From an uncultured Sphingomonadaceae bacterium (lineage in GTDB: Bacteria; Pseudomonadota; Alphaproteobacteria; Sphingomonadales; Sphingomonadaceae): DNA of 53,633 bases. The first letter of the stretch is position 1. Each line of letters begins with the position of its first letter. Position numbers and translations under genes: made by a program. Below are positions 18,405-29,107 of the stretch, piece after piece. The stretch covers positions 1-53,633 of the forward strand of contig CAMLGC010000014.1 in assembly GCA_946479505.1 (NCBI GenBank), read 5' to 3'. The notes beneath the pieces were generated by a model. It was not told the DNA's origin. It ran no database searches and saw only the letters and a program-made list of their open reading frames with translations.

Positions 18405-19390
18405 GCGATGATCCACGTCCGCCCGGCGGCGCGCCGGTCGAAATGCCATAAGGCGAGGGCCGCGAGGAACGGCAGCAGTACCGGCACAGCAACCGCGACG
18501 AACGCCAGCAACGCGGCAAGCCCGGTCAGGATCGGGTCCGCAACGCGCCGCGCGTGCAGTCGATAAACGAGCACGCGCAAGGCGAGCAGCAGCAGTGCGG
18601 CGAGTCCGATGAGCACGATCACGCCACCCGCCAGCGGCGAAACGGCAAGAGCGCATCCGAACGCCCCAAGGCCGATAAACGGCACGACGGCGTGCGCGTG
18701 GCGCCAAATCGTCCGCCACGTCCCGAAACCGGCAATCGCCATGAAACGCACGACGGCATCGTTCACCGGCGTGAGCGCCAGCGCGAGCGCGACCGCCCCG
18801 ATCGCCGTCGCTGCGAGGGTCGCTGTCTCGGAGAACGATCGCGAGAGGAGCGCGAGCGCGACGACGAGCAGCACGGCCGCCGCCGCGCCCGCCGGCCGCC
18901 GCTGCACCCGTGAGCGCACAGCGCGCAGCATATCGGGCGTCGAGCCGCGGCGTCCTCCGTCGTTGGGGACGAGCGCCTCGGCGCCTCGGGCCGCCAGCGC
19001 GCCGGCAACATAGCCGCCGACGGCGAAGGGGAGCAGCGGCAGGCGAACGACCGCCGCCATCGCCACGACCGACCCGGCACCCGCCAAATGCCCGGCATAT
19101 CGATACCGCCGTGCCGAACGCGCGCTCAACGCCTCGGCGGCAAGCGGTCCTTCGGCGGCGTGAAAAGCAAGCCGCCCGCCGATCGCGCGCCCGCAGGCAA
19201 CCCCGACAAGCGCACCGCCGCCGAACATTGTCCAGCGCGCCACCTCGGGCAGGCGGTCGAACATCCATGATCGGGCTGCGAGCAGCACGATCGTCGCCCC
19301 CACGATCGCAATCGCCCGATCCTGCCACCGGGCGAACGTCGCAGCGAGGATGCTCGATGTAATACGAGCATCATAGCGGACGAGCCGCAT
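18401..19390 (-). CDS. Polytopic membrane protein, probable ABC permease partner
   Basis: 329 residues, strongly hydrophobic, with about eight likely spans. I do not recognise a named family. Visible features are an Arg-rich N-terminus (MRLVRYDARITSSILAATFA), a GRAIGGRLAFHAAEG segment, a charged central loop (near 155-165) and a C-terminal pair of spans ending FDRRAAGRTWIIA. It starts two bases behind the CoA-ligase stop and overlaps the ABC ATPase start, which suggests it is the transmembrane part of that transporter (inference). Confidence 0.72.
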   Translation of the reverse strand: MRLVRYDARITSSILAATFARWQDRAIAIVGATIVLLAARSWMFDRLPEVARWTMFGGGALVGVACGRAIGGRLAFHAAEGPLAAEALSARSARRYRYAGHLAGAGSVVAMAAVVRLPLLPFAVGGYVAGALAARGAEALVPNDGGRRGSTPDMLRAVRSRVQRRPAGAAAAVLLVVALALLSRSFSETATLAATAIGAVALALALTPVNDAVVRFMAIAGFGTWRTIWRHAHAVVPFIGLGAFGCALAVSPLAGGVIVLIGLAALLLLALRVLVYRLHARRVADPILTGLAALLAFVAVAVPVLLPFLAALALWHFDRRAAGRTWIIA

Positions 19391-19392
19391 GG

Positions 19393-21084
19393 TCAGTCGC
19401 CGTCCCCCATCACCTCCGCCACCAGATCCTTCCGGCTGAGCTTGCCCACCATTGTCTTGGGCAGGCTCAATCGCACGACTACCTCGTCGACGCGCTCGTG
19501 CTTGCCGAGCTGAGGATTGAGCCAGGCGGCGAGCGCCTCGCCAGTGTCGCTCGCGCCATCAGCAAGCGTCACATAGGCGCGCGGGTGCTCGCCGCGATAG
19601 GGGTCGGGCAGGCCGATCACGAGCGCTTCCTTTACCGCGGGATGGCGATAGAGCACCGCCTCGATCTGGCTCGGGAACACCTTGAACCCGCCCACCGCGA
19701 TCATGTCCTTCAGTCGGTCGACGACGCGGATGAAGCCGTCCGCGTCGATCGTCCCGACATCGCCGGTGCGCAGCCAGCGCGTGCCCTCGGCGTCGGTCAC
19801 GAACACGCGGCCATCCGCGTCCGGTCGGTTCCAATAGCCGCGCATGATCTGCGGCCCCGCCGCGACGATCTCGCCGGGATCGCCCTCTGCCGGCGCGCGC
19901 GTGGGATCGTCCTTGTCGACCAGCATCACGCGCGTGCCCGGGATCGGCTGACCGATGCTGCCGGGCCTGCCCTCGCTCTCGTAAGGATTGCACGAGACCA
20001 CGCCCGAGCTTTCGGAAAGGCCGTAGCCTTCGACCAACGTCGCGTCGGTCGCTGCCTCGAAGCGCACCTTCAATTCTGCCGGAAGCGGCGCGCCGCCCGA
20101 GATGCACACTCTGAGGTGCGAAAAGTCGGTCCGCGAAAGCTTGGGATCGTCGAGCAGCGCCTGATACATGGTCGGCACCCCCGGGAGCGCGGTCGCGTCG
20201 GTGCGTGTGATCGTGGCGAGCACCTGCCCGGCGTGGAAGCGCGGCAGCAGCACCATGCAGCCGCGGTTCGCGACGGTGCGGTTGAGGACGCAGGTGTTGG
20301 CGAAGACGTGGAACAACGGCAGCACGCCGACGATCCGGTCATCCGCATGTGGGCGCGGATCGAGCGCCGCCACCTGCCGCGCGTTCGCCGAGAGGTTCTG
20401 GTGGCTGAGCATCGCGCCCTTGGGGGTGCCCGTGGTGCCGCCGGTATATTGGAGCAGCGCGATGTCGTGCTCGGGGTCGATCTCGGGTTTCGCGCAGGCC
20501 CCGTCATTGGCGATCAGTGCGGAGAAGGCCATGATCCGCGCATTGTGCGGCCGCTTCGCCACCTCCTTTCCTCGGAACAGGCGGTAGAAGAGCGATTTGG
20601 CCGCCGGCAGCGCGCCCGCGACCGAGCCCACCACCAGCCGCTCGAGCGCGGACTTGTCGAGCACCTCGATCGCGGTCGGCAGCAGCGCGGTCGCCGATAG
20701 CGTGAAGAGCAGCCGCGTCCCCGAATCCGCGACCTGATGCGCGAGCTCGTCGGCGGTGTAGAGCGGTGAGAAATTGACCACCGTCGCGCCGAGCTTGAGG
20801 ATGCCGTAATAGGCGGCGACATAATGCGGCACGTTGGGCAGATAGAGCCCGATCCGGTCGCCGGGCCCATAGCCGAGCGCCGCGAGGCCGCACGCGACGC
20901 GGTTCGCGCCGTCCAGCGTCTCGGCGTAGGAATAGCTGCGTCCCAGAAAGTCGATCAGCGGCCGCTCGCGGGCCTCGGCACACGCTTCCTCGAACAGGTC
21001 GACCATCGAAAGCGGCGGGAAGCGCGTGTCCCAGGGCGTTGGATGACGATAGGCGGTGCGCCAGACGGCCTCAGGGTCGCTCAT
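19393..21084 (-). CDS. Long-chain fatty-acid/aromatic acid CoA ligase (AMP-binding)
   Basis: 563 residues, FadD-like. The P-loop motif YTGGTTGTPKGAML is near 215. VEGYGLSESS and GYWNRPDADGR follow. The C-terminal lid has RTGDVGTIDADGF and the SRKDL catalytic Lys near the end. It activates a carboxylic acid with ATP to the acyl-CoA; the chain length or aromatic nature is undetermined. It is the first gene of a tightly coupled three-gene unit with a membrane protein and an ABC ATPase, an unusual pairing that hints at activation linked to transport or membrane lipid handling. Confidence 0.92.
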   Translation of the reverse strand: MSDPEAVWRTAYRHPTPWDTRFPPLSMVDLFEEACAEARERPLIDFLGRSYSYAETLDGANRVACGLAALGYGPGDRIGLYLPNVPHYVAAYYGILKLGATVVNFSPLYTADELAHQVADSGTRLLFTLSATALLPTAIEVLDKSALERLVVGSVAGALPAAKSLFYRLFRGKEVAKRPHNARIMAFSALIANDGACAKPEIDPEHDIALLQYTGGTTGTPKGAMLSHQNLSANARQVAALDPRPHADDRIVGVLPLFHVFANTCVLNRTVANRGCMVLLPRFHAGQVLATITRTDATALPGVPTMYQALLDDPKLSRTDFSHLRVCISGGAPLPAELKVRFEAATDATLVEGYGLSESSGVVSCNPYESEGRPGSIGQPIPGTRVMLVDKDDPTRAPAEGDPGEIVAAGPQIMRGYWNRPDADGRVFVTDAEGTRWLRTGDVGTIDADGFIRVVDRLKDMIAVGGFKVFPSQIEAVLYRHPAVKEALVIGLPDPYRGEHPRAYVTLADGASDTGEALAAWLNPQLGKHERVDEVVVRLSLPKTMVGKLSRKDLVAEVMGDGD

Positions 21085-21121
21085 TTACAAGGGTGTAAGC
21101 AAGCGCCGGCGGGGGTGCAAG

Positions 21122-21322
21122 TCAGCGCGCTTCGAGATGCTCGATCGTCCAGGTGAAGAGCAATGCGCCGGCCTTGGCGCCGAGATCGATCGCCGCGCGC
21201 ACTTCGATCCCGCTGTGCTGCGCGGGCGTGCTCGTGCTGAGCTCGATGCGCGGCGCATGCTGCACGCCGAGGACGAGCAGCAGCATCACGATGACGGCCA
21301 ATCCGATCCGGCGCTCGCGCAT
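21122..21322 (-). CDS. Small membrane-anchored protein, unknown function
   Basis: 66 residues with one N-terminal hydrophobic span (about 6-22) followed by a polar, mostly periplasmic-looking domain ending FTWTIEHLEAR. It has a strong ribosome site (GGAGGAGCGT) directly before the ATG, which supports real translation. I recognise no family. It lies between the diguanylate cyclase and the CoA ligase, on the same strand, with 65 bp and 37 bp gaps. Confidence 0.62.
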   Translation of the reverse strand: MRERRIGLAVIVMLLLVLGVQHAPRIELSTSTPAQHSGIEVRAAIDLGAKAGALLFTWTIEHLEAR

Positions 21323-21387
21323 ACGCTCCTCCAGCCGGCATCGCTAGCAAAAGCGCGCGATTCCGGCAAGCAAAACCAAGCGCGCGC

Positions 21388-23079
21388 TCAGGCGGCGAAG
21401 GCGATCGAATAGGCGGATCGGGCGCGGTCGCGGCCGCCGGTCTTGGCGTCGAGCAGCGCGCGGTCGGCGGAGCGGTAGAGCCGCTTCCAGTCGGGCTCGG
21501 TCAGAAGCGGCCCGGCGCAGCCGCCGATGCTCGCGGTGATGGTGAGATCGAACGGCATGCGCTCGGCGCGGAGCCGCGCCAGCAGGTGCTCGGGCTCAAG
21601 CCCCGTACCCGTCTGCGCGACGACGGCGAACTCCTCGCCGCCGATCCGCGCGACGAGCGCACCCTCGGGGACGGCCGCGCGCAGCACGCGCGCGAACCGG
21701 CACAGCACCTCGTCACCGCCGTCATGGCCGATCGTATCGTTGACGTGCTTGAAGTGATCGATGTCGGCGAGCAGCAGCGTCTGCTCGCCCGCACGGCCGA
21801 TCGCCTCGCGCAGGAAGGCGCGGCGGTTGAGCAGCCCGGTCAGCGGATCGGTGTCGGCGAGCGTCCGGGTGGCGACCTCCTGACGGATCGCCGCGTCGCG
21901 CTCGCGACTCAGGAGACGAATGCGATAGGCGATGGCGACGCTCGAGAGCAGCGCCTCGATGGTCATCGCCGCGATCGTCGAATTGTCGATCCAGAAGCTC
22001 CACGCGACGAGGTCGAGGTTGTTCGCGACGCGCAGCCCGGCGAGCACGATCGGCGCCGCCCAGGCGAGCGCGAACAGCCATAGATAATTGCTCTTCAGCC
22101 GCCACGCCCGCCACATGACGGGGATGGTCAGCAGCAGCAGCCCGACGTAGGCGAGCGCGTAGAGCCGATCCAGCACCGCGATCCGCCAGGGCGCGAATGC
22201 GGCGAACAATACCGCCGTGCCGAGCAGGCCCGCGATCGTGGCCTTGCATGCGCGAACCAGCCAGCGCGCGAAGATGCGCTCCTCGAAGAAGCTGCGCGCG
22301 AACGCCACCGCTGCTGCGGCCGAAATCGCGAGCAGCAGATAATTGATGCGCAACCGGTCGTTGTTGAGGATATCGGGAAACGCCCAGGCGAGCGCGCCCG
22401 ACGACGAGAAGGCGTACGCGAGCAGCGCCGCCACCATCGCGCAATAGGCGAGCTGGAACCGGTGCCGAAGCGCTCCCCAGAGCGCAAGGTTATAGACGAG
22501 CAAGGCGACGCACAGGCCGGCAAAACCGGCATAGACCGCCGCCATGGTCACGTTCGCGCGCGCGGCGTCGGCGCCGGTGGCGATGCGCGGGCCGACGAGG
22601 ATGCCGCGCAGATTGGCTGCGCCCTCGACGTGCCAGAGCAGCCGGACGAGCGGTGCGCTTTCCCGCATGGAAACGGTCTCAGCAATGATCGCGCCGATCT
22701 GGAGATTGCGGGTCGCGCCGTGGCCGTCGGTGACGATCCGGTCGAGCGCGCCATCGGCGTGGAGCGCGTAGAGCGTGACGCGGTCCTGCCAAAGGCTTCC
22801 GATGCGTACCTCGACGGCATGCGGACCGGCGACGTCGACCGGCTCGGACAGCACCCAGAAATCGCCCGAGCCCCAGTCGGTCTGGTGGCCGCCGCACGCG
22901 AATCGCGCGGGCGTGGCGAACAATATCCGCGCGTTCATTCCCGGCCGGGCGCGCGCGATGCAGACGTCGAGCGGCCCGCTTGCTCCGCCGGCCTGCGCAT
23001 GCGCGACGCCGATGCCCAGCACGAGCACGACCGCGGTCAGCACCCCCAGCAGCGCACGCGTGAAACGACCCCCTGTCAT
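21388..23079 (-). CDS. 7TM-DISM sensor diguanylate cyclase
   Basis: 563 residues. A signal peptide (ending VAHAQA) precedes an extracytoplasmic beta domain of about 160 residues. Seven hydrophobic spans follow (about 175-385), as in 7TMR-DISM proteins, then a short coiled linker (RIRLLSRERDAAIRQEVATR). The GGDEF domain starts DTDPLTGLLNRRAF, with active-site GGEEF at 480-484. It should make c-di-GMP in response to a periplasmic ligand. The RxxD inhibitory site normally just upstream of GGEEF is absent (the sequence there is PEGALVARI). It is monocistronic as far as can be seen. Confidence 0.92.
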   Translation of the reverse strand: MTGGRFTRALLGVLTAVVLVLGIGVAHAQAGGASGPLDVCIARARPGMNARILFATPARFACGGHQTDWGSGDFWVLSEPVDVAGPHAVEVRIGSLWQDRVTLYALHADGALDRIVTDGHGATRNLQIGAIIAETVSMRESAPLVRLLWHVEGAANLRGILVGPRIATGADAARANVTMAAVYAGFAGLCVALLVYNLALWGALRHRFQLAYCAMVAALLAYAFSSSGALAWAFPDILNNDRLRINYLLLAISAAAAVAFARSFFEERIFARWLVRACKATIAGLLGTAVLFAAFAPWRIAVLDRLYALAYVGLLLLTIPVMWRAWRLKSNYLWLFALAWAAPIVLAGLRVANNLDLVAWSFWIDNSTIAAMTIEALLSSVAIAYRIRLLSRERDAAIRQEVATRTLADTDPLTGLLNRRAFLREAIGRAGEQTLLLADIDHFKHVNDTIGHDGGDEVLCRFARVLRAAVPEGALVARIGGEEFAVVAQTGTGLEPEHLLARLRAERMPFDLTITASIGGCAGPLLTEPDWKRLYRSADRALLDAKTGGRDRARSAYSIAFAA

Positions 23080-23142
23080 GGCCGAAAGCGTAACGGCAGA
23101 AGGCGAACGGAGCGTAAACGATAATGCGGCCGACGGCGTCGA

Positions 23143-24375
23143 TCAGCAGCCGATCTTGCCCTTCAAGAGCCCGCCGAGGCTCGGTCTGCAATTGCGCTTC
23201 TTTTCGGGTTGCTGCTCGGAACGCGACTCGCCGTCATCGCGCGCGGCGGCGCCCATCATCTCGCTCATTCCCGGCATGCCGAGCATCATGCTCGTGTTCG
23301 AGCGATAGCGCACCCGCGCGGTCCATTCGGGATTCCACGGCGTCTTCGCGTTCGCCGGGCGCGGTGGATAGGCGAAGTCGAGCTCGGGGCCGTAGGCGAA
23401 GAGCTGCGCCATCATCATCTGCCCGGCCGCTGCCTTCGCCTCGGCGGGCACCGTGCAGCGCGTCTGGCTCGCGGGCATCACGATCTTCTCGCCGATCAGC
23501 CGCGTGACCGTCGCGGGCGAGAGCCAGTCGGTGAGCCCGCCGCCGAATTCCTGCCGCCCGGCCGAGGTCCACCAAACCATGTCGCCGCCGCTGTCCTCGC
23601 CCATGCCCTGTGCGCCCATCACCCAAGCGTAATAGCCGGTCGCCGCATCGACCGGCTGCCAGCTCAGATCGACCGAGTCGTCGGCACCGCGACTGGAGGC
23701 GGCGCGGATTCCCGGCATGAAATCCTGCGCGACCGCGAACTTCATCTCGGGGCTATAATTGCCGGCGACGCGGTGATCGCCGATCAGCGAGGCGCCCTCG
23801 GGCACGGTGTTCTTCTTCGCCTTGTCGTTGGGCCATTCGCCGAAGGTGCGGCTGTTCGACGCCATCGGGCCGGTATCGGCGGGCACGGCGGCGGAAAAGA
23901 GGTGCGGCGGCATCTGCCCCGCGGCGAGCTTGGAAAAGTCGATCACGACCGGCTGCCCCGGCCCGGCATGCGCTCCGCATCCCCAGAAGAGCAGCAGCCG
24001 GCCCTTGGGACGTCGGAAATTCTCCGGCATGTCGCGATCGGCGCTCATCGTGGTGGGGGCCGCGCGCGGCGTTTCGAGCGGCACCGCCTCGCCGAGCCGC
24101 ATTCCGGCGGGCATGAAATGGTTCGCCGCCGGCGTGCCGGTTGCGGCTTCGGGCGATCCCAGCCGCAGCGTCAGCGTGTGCATCACGCCGCCGCCGCGAC
24201 CTGTCAGCATCGCCATGGGATTGCCCCCGCCCATGAACCCGCTCGTCGTTGCCACATCCATGACGTAGCGCGCCTTGGGTGCTGCGGCGGGGCTGGCGAC
24301 CAGGCCGGCAAGCCCGACACCTCCCGCCGTCAGCACCACGCCCCCGATCAACAATGCCCGGCCGCGACGCGCCAT
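23143..24375 (-). CDS. Hypothetical exported or membrane-anchored protein
   Basis: 410 residues from the ATG at 24375 (GGGGAGAAGGGGC upstream); an ATG seven codons earlier lacks this. One hydrophobic segment lies at about 7-30, then VASPAAAPKARYVMDVATTSG. The chain has Gly/Met-rich stretches (GFMGGGNPMAMLTGRGGG), a LLFWGCGAHAGPGQPVVID segment and WTSAGRQEFGG. The C-terminus is charged and ends GLLKGKIGC with a terminal Cys. I recognise no family. It is probably periplasmic. Its neighbours (diguanylate cyclase, clpA) give no functional hint. Confidence 0.75.
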   Translation of the reverse strand: MARRGRALLIGGVVLTAGGVGLAGLVASPAAAPKARYVMDVATTSGFMGGGNPMAMLTGRGGGVMHTLTLRLGSPEAATGTPAANHFMPAGMRLGEAVPLETPRAAPTTMSADRDMPENFRRPKGRLLLFWGCGAHAGPGQPVVIDFSKLAAGQMPPHLFSAAVPADTGPMASNSRTFGEWPNDKAKKNTVPEGASLIGDHRVAGNYSPEMKFAVAQDFMPGIRAASSRGADDSVDLSWQPVDAATGYYAWVMGAQGMGEDSGGDMVWWTSAGRQEFGGGLTDWLSPATVTRLIGEKIVMPASQTRCTVPAEAKAAAGQMMMAQLFAYGPELDFAYPPRPANAKTPWNPEWTARVRYRSNTSMMLGMPGMSEMMGAAARDDGESRSEQQPEKKRNCRPSLGGLLKGKIGC

Positions 24376-24550
24376 GCCCCTTCTCCCCGAGAGCAAAGGC
24401 GCGAGACTATCACGCTGGCGGATCGGGAAATTGTACGAACGCGACAGGCAAATTCGCGGTGCCGGACGGGCTTCATCGTACGATTGCGCCGCTGCATTTC
24501 AGGAACGGGGAGGGCAAATCGAGGCGAAGACAGCGCTCCGCCCCGATCCG

Positions 24551-26872
<2,322 letters not shown>

Positions 26873-27005
26873 TGCGATACTCCTCAGGGCCGCAAGGACA
26901 CGCGGCCCGTTCCACCAATGTCGGAAGGGAAGGGCCCCGCATCAAGCGCCGGCCATCCGCACCATCGTGTCGGCGAGCCTGCCGGCGCGAAGGAGCGGTT
27001 TGCGC

Positions 27006-27203
27006 TCATCGCTTGAATAAGGCGTCGGCGCTTGCGCGCTGGTTAACGGCGCGGTCGCGGTGCCGCCGCACCCGCACGATTTCTTGCTCGAGCGCCGCGA
27101 CCCGGGCATCGAGCTCCGCGACCGACAGCGGATCGAGGTCCTGACGCGCGAGCTGAACGACCGGATCGTCGCGCCGGAGCGGGAGATTCTCGTCGGAATC
27201 CAT
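27006..27203 (-). CDS. DUF1192 domain-containing protein
   Basis: 65 residues from the ATG at 27203; the longer reading frame upstream is a shadow of the quinone oxidoreductase gene. The DUF1192 core DPLSVAELDARVAALEQEIV is plain, with a short coiled helix (VAALEQEIVRVRRHRDRA). This small alphaproteobacterial family has no established function. It is divergent from the quinone oxidoreductase gene across 63 bp. Confidence 0.85.
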   Translation of the reverse strand: MDSDENLPLRRDDPVVQLARQDLDPLSVAELDARVAALEQEIVRVRRHRDRAVNQRASADALFKR

Positions 27204-27266
27204 ATCGCCGAGCGTTGACCGATGCGGCTGCGATGTCAATAACGCGCGGCGGGGAGGGGACCCGTT

Positions 27267-28271
27267 ATGATGACGCTGCCCGACACGATGACGGCGATCG
27301 ATCCGCAGGCGCCGGGCGGGCCGGAGGTGCTCGCCCCTGTGAGGCGGCCCGTGCCGCGGCCCGGCGAAGGCGAGGTGCTGATCCGCGTCGCGGCCGCCGG
27401 GGTCAATCGGCCCGACATCCTCCAGCGCAGGGGCGCCTATCCCCCGCCGCCGGGCGCGCCCTCGATTCCCGGTCTCGAAATCGCCGGCGAGGTGGTCGCG
27501 CTGGGCGAGGGCGTCGGATCCGAACTGCTCGGTCAGCCGATGTGCGCGCTGATCGCGGGCGGGGGCTATGCCGAATACGCCCTCGCACCCGCCGGCCAGT
27601 GCCTGCCCGTCCCGCACGCGCTCACCATGATCGAGGCGGCTGCTGTCCCTGAGACGCTCTTCACCGTCTGGACCAACCTGTTCGAGCGGGCCTATGCGGT
27701 CGAGGGCGACACCGTGCTGGTCCACGGTGGAACGAGCGGGATCGGCACGATGGCGATCAAGCTCGCCAGGCTGTTCGGCCTCACCATCATCGTCACGGCA
27801 GGGTCCAATACCAAATGCGCGAAGGCGCGCGCGATCGGCGCACATCATGCGATCAACTACAAGACCGAAGATTTCGTCGAGCGCGTGAGGGAGATCACCG
27901 GAGACAGAGGCGTCGACGCGGTGCTCGACATGGTCGGCGGGGATTATGTGCCGCGCAATCTCCGATGCCTCGCCGAGGACGGCCGCCATGTCTCGATCGC
28001 GGTCCAGCGCGGGGCGGAGGCGACGATTCCCGTCGCCCAGGTGATGCGCCGCCGGCTGACGCTCACCGGCTCGACGCTCCGCCCGCGCGACACGGCGTTC
28101 AAGAGCCTGGTGGCAGACGAGCTCGCCCGCACCGTCTGGCCGCACGTCGAAGCGGGGCGACTGAAACCCGAGATCGACAGCACCTTCCCGCTTGCAAAAG
28201 CGGCGGACGCGCACCGCCACATGGAATCGGGCGAGCATATCGGCAAGATCGTGCTGACGGTGGACGAATAG
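27267..28271 (+). CDS. NAD(P)H-quinone oxidoreductase, zinc-less MDR family
   Basis: 334 residues from ATGATG at 27267, with GGGGAGGGGAC upstream. The GroES-like N-terminal domain has AAGVNRPDILQRRG, and the Rossmann domain has LVHGGTSGIGTMAIKLA. There is no zinc-binding Cys set, as in QOR/PIG3 proteins. These reduce quinones or other electrophiles with NADPH. The next gene, a glutathione transferase, starts five bases on, so the pair may serve detoxification of electrophiles. Confidence 0.92.
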   Translation: MMTLPDTMTAIDPQAPGGPEVLAPVRRPVPRPGEGEVLIRVAAAGVNRPDILQRRGAYPPPPGAPSIPGLEIAGEVVALGEGVGSELLGQPMCALIAGGGYAEYALAPAGQCLPVPHALTMIEAAAVPETLFTVWTNLFERAYAVEGDTVLVHGGTSGIGTMAIKLARLFGLTIIVTAGSNTKCAKARAIGAHHAINYKTEDFVERVREITGDRGVDAVLDMVGGDYVPRNLRCLAEDGRHVSIAVQRGAEATIPVAQVMRRRLTLTGSTLRPRDTAFKSLVADELARTVWPHVEAGRLKPEIDSTFPLAKAADAHRHMESGEHIGKIVLTVDE

Positions 28272-28276
28272 CGTCG

Positions 28277-28897
28277 ATGGGAAAGCTGATCCTCCACGAA
28301 GACCCCGCCTCGGGCAATTGCTACAAGATCGACCTCACCGCCGCGCTGCTCGGCATCCGCATGGAGCGCGTCGAGTACGACATCATGAAGGGCGAGACGC
28401 GCACGCCCGAATTCATCGCGCACATCAACCCCGTCGGCCGCATCCCCGTGCTCCAGGTCGGGCAGCGCTTCCTGCCGGAGAGCAACGCCGCCTGCTGTTA
28501 TCTCGCCGACGGCTCATCGCTCATCCCCGCCGATCGCTTCGACCGGGCGGACATGCTCCACTGGCTGTTCTTCGAGCAATATCACCACGAACCCAATATC
28601 GCGACGATCCGCTTCTGGCTGACGATGGTCGGCATCGACGCGCTCAGCGAACTCCAGCGCAGTCAGATTCCCGGCAAGCGGCTCGCGGGCGACGCGGCGC
28701 TCCAGCAGATGGAGGATCACCTTTCGCTCCGCGACTGGTTCGTCGGCGACGTCGTCAGCCTCGCCGATATCGCGCTGTTCGCCTACACCCACGTCGCCGA
28801 CGAGGGCGGGTTCGATCTGGCGCTCTATCCGCACGTCCTCGCATGGATCGCGCGCGTGCGCGCGCTTCCCAAATTCGTGCCGATGCGAGGCCTGTGA
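28277..28897 (+). CDS. Glutathione S-transferase family protein
   Basis: 206 residues. The N-terminal thioredoxin-like half has GNCYKIDLTAALLGI, PVGRIPVLQVGQRFLPESNA (the cis-Pro and Ser region for glutathione) and a helical C-terminal half with FVGDVVSLADIALFAYTHVADEGG. It starts five bases behind the quinone oxidoreductase stop, with no strong ribosome site of its own, so it is probably coupled. A perfect 9-bp stem hairpin lies seven bases after its stop. Confidence 0.91.
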   Translation: MGKLILHEDPASGNCYKIDLTAALLGIRMERVEYDIMKGETRTPEFIAHINPVGRIPVLQVGQRFLPESNAACCYLADGSSLIPADRFDRADMLHWLFFEQYHHEPNIATIRFWLTMVGIDALSELQRSQIPGKRLAGDAALQQMEDHLSLRDWFVGDVVSLADIALFAYTHVADEGGFDLALYPHVLAWIARVRALPKFVPMRGL

Positions 28898-28904
28898 TCG
28901 TTTG

Positions 28905-28927
28905 AAAATGCGCCGAGTGCGCATTTT
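28905..28927 (+). terminator. Intrinsic terminator behind the glutathione transferase
   Basis: AAAATGCGC-CGAGT-GCGCATTTT is a perfect 9-bp stem with a 5-base loop; its right arm ends in TTTT. It lies seven bases behind the stop codon. It should end the quinone oxidoreductase-GST unit. Confidence 0.75.
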
Positions 28928-28946
28928 ACCGGAAGCGCCCGGGGTT

Positions 28947-28969
28947 CCGACGATGCGCAGCATCGTTGG
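28947..28969. repeat. Hairpin in the region before trcR
   Basis: CCGACGATGC / GCATCGTTGG form a 10-bp stem with one G-T pair around GCA. It lies 20 bp behind the GST terminator, in the 210-bp gap before trcR. It may be a second terminator or part of a dispersed repeat. Confidence 0.5.
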
Positions 28970-29058
28970 AATGCGCTGGAGGGTGGCGCCGCGATTTGAA
29001 CAAACGCGCGAAAACCTTGCCAGCCTGCGTGCCGCGCATTAGATCGGGCGCATGGCAC

Positions 29059-29080
29059 GGCCGCTCCGCGAGGGGCGGCC
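29059..29080 (+). promoter_or_regulatory. GC-rich hairpin in the trcR leader
   Basis: GGCCGCTCC-GCGA-GGGGCGGCC forms an eight-of-nine-pair stem followed by CTTATTGTTT, the layout of an intrinsic terminator. It ends 28 bases before the trcR start. It could attenuate trcR or be a leftover terminator. Confidence 0.45.
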
Positions 29081-29107
29081 CTTATTGTTTGTAAGAAGGA
29101 TTTCATC

